Below are positions 51,411 to 62,075 of a stretch of DNA of 64,000 nt, in pieces (the stretch's first letter is position 1; every line of letters starts with the position of its first letter). The translations under genes were made by a program, and so were the position numbers. The notes under the pieces were generated by a model, which was not told the origin of the DNA, did no database searches, and saw nothing but the letters and a program-made list of their open reading frames with translations. This stretch comes from Casuarius casuarius. Lineage: Eukaryota > Chordata > Aves > Casuariiformes > Casuariidae. The DNA is taken from the NCBI GenBank assembly GCA_003342895.1, contig PTFA01000081.1, positions 2,680,181-2,744,180 of the forward strand, given 5' to 3'.

Positions 51411-51965
51411 CTAAAGCCAGTCGAAGCTCAGCACGTCTGCAGACAACACCTTGTCTTCTGTAGGGACCAAAAGTTGGTATCTGGACTGCATATGGCCAAG
51501 AAAACCCTGGAGGATGCTTGCAAAGTAGTGCACTGCATCCTTGTAGTCCAGACCAAGCTGCAGCTGGGGGTTCATTTCAGCAGCTCTCGAGTCAGNGACT
51601 TCTGTTCGCTCAGCTTCTCCCCATCCATCATTCACTCTGGCCNTCTCCTCCTCCTGTTGTATCTTTGAGACTGCCATAGATTTGCAGTTCAGCCACAGAT
51701 GAACTGCTCCGTATCCNCAATGTGTCAGTGCTTTGGGATCTTCAGGGGAAAAATGCCTAGAAACATTCATCATCATCATCGTTATTGCTGTGATTGCTGC
51801 TCGTTCCCAGGGAAGCAACAGAAGTGTCTCACGCAGTAATCCCTGATAAACCATCAACAAATGCCTTCTTTTTTCAATAATTTCCCGCAGGAATAGCACA
51901 CACTTCTTGCTCCTTTTGCTGNTGGGGCCTACAGAGCCGTGTCCATGTGTGTAAGCGGCATGGTC
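51411..51965 (-). CDS. unrecognised open frame, possible terminal exon
   Basis: A minus-strand frame stays open for 185 codons, from just after a TAA at 51966-51968 to a TAG ending at 51411. It contains six single-N positions. The predicted peptide is charged and mixed in character. It has a basic start (KRSKK), a leucine-rich segment near residues 35-50, a run of four methionines from a CAT microsatellite, an acidic middle and the end VLSADVLSFDWL. Codons look purine-rich at the first position, as in real genes. There is an AG acceptor-like site (CTCTGTAG, about 51930). No start codon with good context and no poly(A) signal were found. I recognise no family. By rough estimate, one open frame of this length is not unexpected by chance in 128 kb of strands. 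Confidence 0.2.
   Translation of the reverse strand, partial: DHAAYTHGHGSVGPXSKRSKKCVLFLREIIEKRRHLLMVYQGLLRETLLLLPWERAAITAITMMMMNVSRHFSPEDPKALTHXGYGAVHLWLNCKSMAVSKIQQEEEXARVNDGWGEAERTEVXDSRAAEMNPQLQLGLDYKDAVHYFASILQGFLGHMQSRYQLLVPTEDKVLSADVLSFDWL
51766..51780 (+). repeat. (CAT)4 microsatellite
   Basis: ATTCATCATCATCATCG is a four-unit CAT run. On the minus strand it becomes ATG repeats and gives four consecutive methionines in the open frame at 51411-51965, which should lower trust in that part of the frame. Confidence 0.85.
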
Positions 51966-51968
51966 TTA

Positions 51969-54900
51969 TGAGCACCAGTGCAGGGCTCATTATAACCCAA
52001 GTGAAAACAGAAAAAGGTAACTGGGAAATAGATGTNAGCAGTGCTTCTAATCATCGCAGGCCTCCTTTGACACATGTTTTTAATTGCTTTAAGAAAAAAA
52101 AAGGAAAGAAAAGAAATAAAACCAGTTATGAATAATCTAATAAGCTTACCAACCACCTGTGAAACGTGGCTTCCCAGCTGCACAAAATCAAACGCAAGAA
52201 TAGGAAACAGAGCGTTCTCCGAGGCAACACACATTCGCATTAGACGCGCGTCATTCCAAAGCCACAGCAGAAAAATGCATTAATGCCATTTTTGGCTCAC
52301 AGTGTACATGCCACTCTGTAAAAGTATCTCAGAGGAGTGTTTACTTAAGTAACACAGAGAATCTGCTTTAAAGTCAAAAGGTAGAGGTGGGAGAAGATGG
52401 AAGAGGGAAACCTGCTCATTGGCATCATTTCAAATGAAAAACTTCATCCACAAAACCCCACATAGCATTAATTGAGGGATTGCAGTCCAGGAGGCAAGTT
52501 TACTCAAGAATAGTTAAACATATTTTCCTGATATTCAGGAGTAAATGCTCAAGCAAAACTAAAATGCAGAGGGCTCTATAGACACGGCTTTATTCAAGAA
52601 GCAATTTGTCTTNCTGGTATGAAAAGAGATTTATGTTCACTGCATTTTGCAGCCACCCAGCAAATGTCCTCATGAAGCTGTTTTTCATGGGAAAGAGCTG
52701 TTTCTTAGAAGGAAAAAGGTAACATCCTGACATGGAGGAAAAAAAANTTAACTCTATTTTCAAGGCAGTTTTGACATGTTTTTCTTCTACACAGAAACAG
52801 ACTTCAAATACAGCTTCTTAACCACTACAGCTAACTGACCCACCCAGAGAACTCTTTTTCCACAAACAATATAGCATCGGGAGAAGGAGTCTGAGAGGAA
52901 AAGCAAACAGTCCTTAAAGTATCTACTTTATTTGGATAGTTCTGAACCACTGACATTGGGGGCAGGTTTTAAGTCGGTGGGTGTGAGGAGAGGAAAGCTC
53001 ATGGTTTTGATTTGAAGGAGCCACATCAAAACCTGTTTTAGTAAATGGAATGGCAGTATTTTGAAAAATACATCCTTCTTAAGGGGATGTTAGGGAAAAC
53101 AATCCCATGGCCTGTTGAATAATAAAAGCCAATGTGTTAGTAGAGGAGAAAAAAATAGCCTGCAAGTGAGATTCTTGGATCAATCCAACTTGTACCTTCC
53201 CTGGTCAGAGTAATATCTGTTAGGCAGAGGAAATCATTATGCAGATGTGGTACTGGTGGGCAGAAAAGGGTCAGTGAGCAGGAGAGAGGTGAAAAATATT
53301 TTTTTTCTTTCTTTCCCACCAAATGGGCTGCAAGATTGGAGTCCTGCACACCATGTTGGGAAGATGCTATGGAAGCAGCTGTCCNGCTCTGGATGGAGCT
53401 GGTGCCCTCATCACTGATTCACCTGCCCTTCCATAGTCCTTGACTTCAGCTGTCCCATGCATTGCTGGTAATTATGTTGTAATCCTCCTGCGTAGTTTAA
53501 TTTGGGGATTGTGTTTCATTTCCATGCTATCCCTGTGTTGTACTGTTCTCACCCCTGGGTAGCTGCCTCCTACATCTGAAGGAGCTTTTTAATTTTTTNT
53601 GAACCATTTTGCACGCTTCCACAGGTGAACAAAAGCGAGACGAAAAGTCATCCATGTCTTCTGCGTTGTTGGAGGCTTCTGGGGGAGGCCAGCAAAGAGC
53701 CGCTGCTGTGCGGCAGGCCAGTGCGCTGGCCCATTCTGTGCCAGATCATGAAGTTACCGGCAGAGGTAGCCAGAGATCGGCAGTCCAATTCCAGGAAGAT
53801 TTCTGAGGTTTGGAAATGTGTTTTCATTCCGGTGTAGAATGAGAACCAAACCTTTCAAACACTTTCCCAAAATGGATTTGTTTTTTGTTGTTGTTGCCAT
53901 TGAGACATCTGTTTTCAGATGGAGAAGATCAGGGTTTTCATTTAGATCCTTCTCCACTTATAAATTGACCCCAGAAACTCTGAAAACTTTCCCATGGAAG
54001 TATTATTAATGGGACTATCTCACTGTGAAACATTTTGGTTTGGAGGAAGCAGCCTTTTCCAACAACAATGACAACAGATCTCATTAAAATGTTTGAGTGG
54101 CTCCAGTCTCAATAGCAGCAAATGGTTCATCCAGCATCTTCAGGTCCTCCAGCATGAACACGATAACAATGTGACATTATTGCCACCCATCAGATAGGCA
54201 ATAATACGGTATTCACTTTGCATATCTGTAAAGGCCCTATGTCAATGGGTCGTTGTTTGGAACAGATCTCTNAGAAAAATGGAAAAAGGGAAATACCATG
54301 AAATACCTCCAAACTTTCAATGCCATTTAACAAAGATGCATTTTGGTCATTAATCACACACATACAGGCAAGCTCTTAGAAAAGTCCAGCTGTTCCAGGC
54401 CACAATGCTTTCTTTTATTGCTTTAAGCGTCTCCCTGCTAACAAGACAACTTCAACACATGATACCCAAGAAGGGCCATAATGCCTTATTCCCAACCTAA
54501 TCATTCTGACATTGTTTCAAATGGAAAAGTTCATGGACTTAATGCCTTTAAAAGTCCCAGTGCAGCCTAATTATCTTCTGAAGTCTTTTGTACCAGTGCT
54601 ATCCGATTTCAGACCAGCGCGGCGTTTACCAGGCAGCTCCCAGGGTAGCCTGGAATCTCCAGGGAATACGGAAAGTGAGCTCTTGTTTTTCCCTCAAAAT
54701 CTGCACAGAAAGCACATGCTGAGAGTGGTTATGGATACCCCTCTCCAGAGATACCCTTTTGGGATAGGGTAGCGTGCGTAACAAGCTCTACGTAACTTCT
54801 CCTGCAACGTGGTCCTTTCTGTTTCTGACCACGCAGCCTCCCGCAGAGCTTTCCCGTGCCTATAGCTGCTTGCAGCCGCCTCCTCTTTTGGCATCGCCTC

Positions 54901-57900
54901 TCCCCATCAATGCCTTAAAGGAGCTAAATTCGCCACTGTTCAAACCCACCGCTTTTGAGTGGGTTTAAAATTTCCCAGGCCACATTCCTACCTCCTCTCG
55001 TTTCTGGACTCTCAAGAATTTGCCACACAAACATATTCCTTCCTTTTATTTGTTTCTTCCAAGTAATTAGACCAGGGATTGTTTGCTACCTGTGGTACCT
55101 TCATTTAAGTCATTTGGGAACAAAGTGAGAAAAGAAAAAAAATGAGAGCCTCTCAGTGGATTAAGACTGCTGATTGTAGTAACAAGAGGAGGTATTTTAA
55201 TGACAGGTTTAAGACTTGCTAAGTAACTGCCACGAGGATTATGAATATATTTTGTAACAAACAGGGCAAGATTAACAGATAATCCTTTAAAGAAAAAGAT
55301 GGCGAGTGGCTTTTTAAAAAGAAAAATAAACTACAAAAACACCAAAAATCTTTGGAAATTCCACATAAGAAAAATTTTTCTCAGAAACGTTGACCTCATT
55401 GAATATTTTCAGGTCAGTGTCCTCAGCACGGTTGAATTGGTGTGTCTTAATGTCAGTGGAACAGTGTTGATTTATACCTCTTTTAACTTGGGCATTTTTT
55501 AAATGAACTAACGAGCTCTGTGCCAAGGAGCAGCTTGGCATCCTCAGTTGCAAAGAGCGCAGTCTGAAATGAGTTAGGCTCCTTTCTTAGAAAATGAGCT
55601 CTTGCTCTTGAACAATGATGTTATTGATACCTAAATGTCATATGGAAATTTCAAGGACACTTGGGGCCTTTCTCTTTCCTGACTCCCCGAGACTCAATCT
55701 TAACCCTCGCCATACTGAATCACTGGTCAGCAATTAGCTTTGCATGTGACCATTCAGTTCTTTATTCATTATGAGCAGTAATTATGACAGGAACATAGAA
55801 AAGGCTGTGTTTTCACTCGTTATCAGCAAGAAGAATGTACTGCCTGTAACATCTTCTTCTTCGCTGGGCCGGCGTGGTTTTATACTCGCAGGTTAGGCCG
55901 CGATCGGACCAAATGATCCCTGTGGGCAGATCTCTGCTGACATTGAGGGAGCTTCTGAGCAGGTGGGGGGGGTCTGCAAAGCTGGTTGGAGACCAAGATC
56001 CTCGTGGCTGATGAGGCACCTGGCGACTTGCACGTCTGCCACCTGCAAGGCAAGCCCGACTGCTCCCAGCACCTAGAGGGAAGGATTCAGTCCATTCTCT
56101 GGCCAGCTGAAACGGAGACTGGTTTCATTAACATCTTTTTAAAGTGCCATTTATTCTGGTATGAAAGTGAGTACAAGCGAATTTAGAGATGGGCTGTTTC
56201 AGGAGAGGTTATAGGCTCTTTCTTTCAGCTTCGAACTGAGCTTCACCAGGCATGTTTTCCAACTGCAGAACCAGAGAACTGATGGATGCAGCAGCACTCG
56301 GAGTCCTTAGCGGGAATCCCTAGTCTAAACCATTTCTGAGCTATGCCTTGGCAAACGACATCAGGTTTTTCCAAGAGGGAAGTATTCGTATTACCATGTC
56401 TTGTAAAAGCCCTTTGAATGACCAACCTTGAAACCCTTTCACTTAAGAAGAGCAGGGGAAAGTGCTCTATGGCAAGAGAGAGAAGACTTAATGAAGCAGT
56501 TTTGGCATTTTTGCCCTAGGCACACCTCACACCTCAGAGGTACAGGCAAGACTCAACCTCTGTTGCTGCCGTGGCATTAAATTGCATTGTGGGGTTGAGG
56601 AAGGGCTTTCTGTCATTAAAAAAGAGACAAATGAAAGCAAATTTGATTTAAATGAAGGCGAGAAATTTAGTGAAAGGGAACAAAACAGAATCTGGACAGA
56701 TCCTACCTCAAGATGTGCTGAAATCAGTGCAAGCCATTTCACTTACCTGGACGTGCCCTGCAGCAAGTTTGCAGTTAAATGTCCAGTTATGGCCTTTGTT
56801 TGGTCCATGGCCACAGAGGAGCAGAAACTGCTTTTTCTCCCAGAGAAGCAGTTTCTTGCCAAGTATCCCCACACAAAGAAAACAAACACACGAGAAGGCA
56901 CCATCACAGATACCTAGGGAGATAAGCTGCAAAAACATGTGCTCTGGGCAAAAGTGCAAGGTGCAGAATGTGAGTTCATGATCTACATGTGTTCTTCACT
57001 CTGCTTTGTTTATTTTCACTCGGTTTTGATGTGTTAAATTAAGGGATAGTTCATGGCCGTAAGTCATCTTCTTGCTGTTGGAAGCCAAATAGTGGGAAGC
57101 AGGTATCTTGCACATCAGAGGCCAGCTGTTTCACAGGGAGACTTCAAATGGCTGTAGCTCAAATATGAGCAGTTGTTCTGTGGCTTAAAATGTTGAAGTA
57201 ACTCCAAAGTTTTAGGAACAAAAATTGCCCTAGGTCTCAACTGCAAATTAGAAAGGGATGAAAATATCTGATCCTCAAAGGGCTTCAATTATTGAGACCA
57301 TTAAACTACTGGGGGTGGGTCTGAGTTTCCATTACTGTTTGTATTACACTTCCTGCTTGGAAGGCCTCGCTGAGAGCAGGAACAAGCTGTGCAGCACACA
57401 CAGGGCTGCAAATCAGACAAGACGATCCCTGCCCTGCCGTTCAGCAGGATGGATGGGAAGCAGGAGGTGTCTTCACCTTCCCTCACCCACCGGGAAGCCC
57501 ATCTGCCTTTGCCCAGGTGGCCGTGGCAGTCAGGTCTCCCACTGCATCTCCTGGAACCTGGACCATGGCCACTGGCCATGAGTTAGGCAGAGACGGCGCA
57601 GCAGAGCGTGGGCAGGGCTCGGCTGTGCTGAGTCCTCCCTTGCTCACATCAAGGTGTCAGTGAGCCCCCAGGGGAGATTATTCTTATAAATCTGCAAAAG
57701 CAGAGGTCGAAAGCCACCTGAGGCACGAGTAAATGAATCCCATTATTTGGAGATGAAGTGGGTGCTCTCACAAATTACAAATGAACAGTTGAACATTTTT
57801 CTTTTCATTTTCTGGACATCTTTTCTATGCAGCAGTTGGATGTGTTACAAAATTAGTCCAGTAATGGTCATAAGTGGTTGTAAAGACACTTGAAGGAATT

Positions 57901-58935
57901 TCAGGTAAAGGCATGGAGGATTAGCCCAAAACTCCAGCAGTCTAGTTGTTGGTGTCTGAGAATTAGCTTGCATTTTTTCTGATCTGTACTTCTGCAGTGC
58001 TGTGATCTTACTGAGAAGAGGAAATAAAGCAGCACCAGGCAGACAAGGGAAAATCGTACTTTCTAAAAAACGTTCCCTACTCACAGAGAACCTGACTATA
58101 CGTGACTCGCAGTTATTAGTATTTTGAATCCATCCTCCTTAAAGTGTAGCGAGCCTGTTGAAGCAATAAATTCAGTGGGTAGTCACCACTTGGCTATCGG
58201 TGCATCCAGTGAGTGCATTGTCAAGCACCAGGCCAAAGGCAGCAGCAATCAAGGCTGCATCATGATCCAGTAATTTCTGTTGTGTGTTTCATTGTGGTCA
58301 ACATCTTTATCTTTGGTTTTGTAACAGAAATTTTAAGGAGACAAGACCCTTCTCAGGGGAGCCTGTTGTAAGCCAAAATCATGTCACCATGCTGGGATCA
58401 CAGACGGTGGCTGGAACCCAAATGTTGTCCAGTGTGTGTGTAATAAGGAGCACTGGATTAAGTAATGCCAAACAAAAATGATATTCACAAATAAACAGTG
58501 AAGTTATCACTTTGTTATTTATGGGTTTCACAGCTTCAGTTGTTCTCTGGCAGTGTTTCCAAGTGATGAGGTCCACAAAGTTTACCATGAAGATGATTTT
58601 TCCTCCTGACGTTCCAGAAGTGAGGTATTCGCTCCTGGTCACTCAACATCCAGCTACCCAAGCAAGAAACAGAGGTTTTAAATCATCAGAGACACACTGA
58701 GGCTTCTAAGAGATTGAACTAAGCAGTTTTTGAACATGCCTCACTTGCCAAAAGAGTTTGCATAAAATGCATGCCAGTAATGAATGCTTTCATAGATTCA
58801 TCCATCATTGCAAACAGGGATTGCAATTTTATTTCTAATGAACAACCCAATCTGTTCAGAAGAAAAAAAAAAGAAAAGAAAGGATGCCACTATGCTGTTT
58901 TTCTCAACAATTAATTCCTCTGTACATTTACCACA
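51969..58935. other. non-coding apart from the listed candidates
   Basis: No recognised exon, repeat family or RNA gene occurs. The last N is at 54272. From there to the window end the sequence is N-free. A purine-rich AAG/AAA stretch lies near 52092-52120. Confidence 0.5.
55840..55915 (-). promoter_or_regulatory. TATA-like element in a small CpG-rich pocket
   Basis: On the minus strand TATAAAA (55878-55884) lies between GCCTAACCTGCGAG and CCACGCCGGCCCAGCG, with several CpG nearby (GATCGCGGCC just upstream). A start site would be expected some 25-30 bases downstream, near 55850. No open frame or splice donor that clearly depends on it was found. Single TATA matches are common by chance. Confidence 0.12.
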
Positions 58936-58941
58936 ACTCAC

Positions 58942-59085
58942 TGGTACCTTTGATGCCAGCAAAACCACCAAGATAGAACCAACTACACCACCAATCACGT
59001 TGTTAATGAACAGCTCACCAGTAAGGTTGTAGCAGTCCTGCATGTTTTCCCAAATCCAATTTAAAGTCATAACGTACTTTATTAG
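58942..59085 (-). CDS. exon-like block encoding a hydrophobic segment
   Basis: On the minus strand an acceptor-like TATTCTGTCTGCAG is followed by 144 bases (48 codons, phase 0 at both ends) without a stop, then by a consensus donor GTGAGT (58936-58941). The translation has a possible N-glycosylation site (NLT) and then a 20-residue hydrophobic, glycine-containing stretch (FINNVIGGVVGSILVVLLAS), which would fit a transmembrane helix. The frame continues past the donor for about 45 more codons, so the splice is not forced. The pattern N-L-x-G-x-L-F-I-N faintly recalls one part of SLC22-type transporters. That is a weak impression, not an identification. No neighbouring exon of the same kind was found. 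Confidence 0.18.
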
Positions 59086-59640
59086 CTGCAGACAGAATAT
59101 TTAAATTCAAAATATTTTTTTTCAAGTTTCATCTTTTGAAATGGCAATTGGCAATATTCAAGCCACATGTTGGCCACTTGTTTTTAGGATACAGGGTGTA
59201 CCTTAGTACAAACCTTTCTCTGTTTCTTGAAAAAACAACAATAAAACACCCTTTGCCTTTTATCCACATCTGGCTGCAGCAAAAACAGTGACCCATGGAA
59301 TTCAAAATTTCATACTTCACTGCTGCAGGCAAAGTCCAGAGGTTATTCTTGCTGTGTTTGTGAAAGATGTTGCACTGTCAAGAGGAGAAGTGCTTATTGA
59401 AAAAACACATGGGGTTTCTGTTTCCAAAAATTATGGAATTAGCCAATGATAAGAGACTTTTTAATGCCCTCTAGCCATTCATGGGACTTTATAAGGAATA
59501 GTTCAGCTGTTAATTGCAAAACAAAAGTAAACAGTCCAAGTCAGATCTCATGTGAGGAGAATACCACCACCACAGCTCAGCAGATCTGTGATTCAGAAGT
59601 AGAATCTCAAAGGGTCTGAAATTCCAAGGAGATTGTAAGA

Positions 59641-59700
59641 CATGAAATAATGTGAAATATTGAAATAATTAAATGAAACAAAATATTGTGAAATACTAAT
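59641..59700 (+). repeat. AT-rich imperfect repeat of GAAATA(AT)-type words
   Basis: The stretch holds repeated variants of GAAATAAT, TGTGAAATATTG and TGTGAAATACT in strongly AT-rich sequence. It is probably a degenerate simple repeat. No larger unit could be fixed by eye. Confidence 0.5.
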
Positions 59701-60704
59701 TTTGAATTTAATCTTACACTAAAGATGTTGTAATACTGTAATGAGTCAAGCTTCCTAGGTATGTTAGGAGGTAAGGAATTAATAACTTCTTCCTTGTTAC
59801 AAGGAAGAGAATGATGAATTTATGTCACTTTCCGAAGGCCATCACCCAAAGATCACCTCCCTCCATTCCTGAAGACTATCAGATAGAACTTAATATTGGT
59901 CTAAGCTCAGAAAGTGGGAGTTATACTCAAATGCATATTCTTCAGTGCTCCTGCTTTGCCAGAGATAGCACCTTATATAGTTACTAGAAACCCTATATAT
60001 GAGAGGTATGAGTCTAAAGCCTGCCTTTAATATTTTGTCATTTCTCTAACTTGTTGACAGAATGCCCAGACTCATCACTCACAGTGCTGTCCTCCAGCGC
60101 GAAGCGGTCTCCTAACGTAAAGCTAGGCCTTTTTGCAAAGGAGAACATACACACAACAAACATATCTTTGTGGGCATGGAGGCACCAAAAGACTACGACA
60201 GCCTCACCATTCCCAAATGAATTTTCACTCATGTAAGATTTAGGTGTATAATGGAGCAATAAAGTAGCCAGCTGTCCTTAAGTGCAGTAGGATCTCAGGA
60301 TCCTCTTCTGTGGGAGGACTGATACCCTGGGAGCTCTTCTCTTCATTTTCTACTATTTATATGGCAAGAGGAGGTAAAGCAACTGTCAGCCTTAAGCAAT
60401 GACCTGGCTTCTGAGACAGCCCTGCTGCCAGGGAGGGGGTCTCTGCACAGAGTCCAGCCTGTGTCTGGGGTTCAGCAGTTGCGCTCCCTGTTTTCCCCTG
60501 CCAGTCTGCTGCAAAGGGGACATTGAGCTGGTTGACATGAAGAGCGGGTCCATGCTGTGCTTTCCCTGAGCATATCCGCTGGGAGAGCAGCATGCTGCTC
60601 CTTCGATGGGGAATGTCTGATTCCAAAATCTGGTTTTGGCTGGCATGCAAAACCTATCATCTTTCATGTGTGCGCCAGGGGAGGGGAAGAGGAGAACTTT
60701 ACAA

Positions 60705-60734
60705 CTTTAATGATCTTTAATGAACTTTAAGAAG
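60705..60734 (+). repeat. 10-bp tandem repeat, three units
   Basis: Units CTTTAATGAT, CTTTAATGAA and CTTTAAGAAG lie head to tail with a strict 10-bp period. A degraded fourth unit may precede them (ACTTTACAA, about 60697). The period is close to one helical turn of DNA. Confidence 0.85.
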
Positions 60735-61517
60735 TTCATCTGTCAATGAGACCTTTAGGAAGCACGTTTCCTTCTGCCTTGCATGCGATTCTCAAAAACA
60801 TTTGGTTGACATCCTTCTTTGAAGCTTCCCAATTATCCTACGTATCGACAAAACCTGAAAAGCAAACCATTGACAGAACCACAGTTTCACAGTATTTTGA
60901 CTGAGGAACAACTCGTCCTCTCTGCTTCTGATGGTTTGCTGTCCGTGTTTCCTGGAAACAGGATTTCAGCAGTGAGAAGGCTAGTGGACCTGGTCCATTT
61001 AAATGGCTGATGGTTCCTCTCTGCAGCCTGAGTTCCGGAAAGCACCCTGAAAGCAGGGCGTTAAATAGCTATTTAAATGCTTTCCCTTCTTGCTGCAGAC
61101 TTAAGAATGTTTAAGTCTTTTCCTGACCTGCGCTCTGACTTATTATGGCAGGTACTGAGACTTTATGGTAACAACTACATTTAACATGCTTAGAATAAAT
61201 GCCGAATAAGGATGCTACCCTTATGCATATGTGTGTGTGTACTACAATAACCTTTGTAACTCAGTGACAAATGAAACAAAATAGCATACCAAGTAAAAAA
61301 CGTTTTAAATATATAATGTCATTGGCCATTCCTATTAGAAGAAAGAAAGTTTGAGTAATAAACTCCCTATTCTTTATTTTAAACCACAAGCCAAGCAATA
61401 CATTGTATCGCATTAGTCATTTGGGAGCCACAGTAGAAGTATTTCTTTCCATTTGGATTGCCTAAGAGTCAACCTAGGAGAAAGGCAGAGTATACTGATG
61501 ACACCAAGCCCATGTAG

Positions 61518-62075
61518 ATAAATATTACATGCTTTCCAACTTCATCACATTTGGTTTATATCAAGACCTCCATAATTCCCAAAATTGCATTCCAACTGGT
61601 TGACATCCACATTAGCTGGATGTTAATCCAGTTAAAAATAAATGCAAATTTTGAAAAGCAAATGAACTCATACATGCTTGGAAACAACTTACTCCGAGTC
61701 TGCTGCCTTTTGGGAGACATCGGCAGTCTTTATTCATCTTTCCTTTCAAGACCATTTGAAAGAGATGCTCGAATAAGGTATTTTAAAACACAAGAACCAA
61801 AGGGAAATGCAAGGGGGGGAAATGACTGGCCAGCTTCTCTGAAGGTCACCTTCCTCCTCACCTCAGAGCCAGGTCCTGAGGTCTGCACACAGCAAGTCAA
61901 GGGGAATGGCCTGCAGACCCACCCAGGTCTCTGTCACTTGGGTTCCCCACAAGCTGACCATATGCGTAGAGAAGAGCTTCTCAGTCCTTTCAGTTGTCAC
62001 TGTTATCACCTGAGAAATGCCTGGACAACAAAGCCATGCCACTGCTGCTATGATGCTTTTCCTGTTGCAGAGTAA
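61518..62075 (+). CDS. unrecognised open frame, probably chance
   Basis: The frame is open for 185 codons after a TAG at 61515-61517, closing with TAA at 62073-62075. It has no early ATG in good context: the first ATG lies at about 61620 (ISWMLIQ). The N-terminal half is hydrophobic to mixed and the C-terminal half is rich in cysteine and histidine (FSCHCYHL, CHCCYD). I recognise no domain and see no paired splice signals. It is listed because it is among the longest stop-free stretches in the window. Confidence 0.12.
   Translation: MNITCFPTSSHLVYIKTSIIPKIAFQLVDIHISWMLIQLKINANFEKQMNSYMLGNNLLRVCCLLGDIGSLYSSFLSRPFERDARIRYFKTQEPKGNARGGNDWPASLKVTFLLTSEPGPEVCTQQVKGNGLQTHPGLCHLGSPQADHMRREELLSPFSCHCYHLRNAWTTKPCHCCYDAFPVAE

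Noticed and set aside
60038..60259. Minus-strand frame with an internal GTGAGT donor-like site and a serine-rich end
   Set aside because: There is no convincing acceptor and a stop follows soon after. It cannot be linked to the block at 58.94-59.09 kb.
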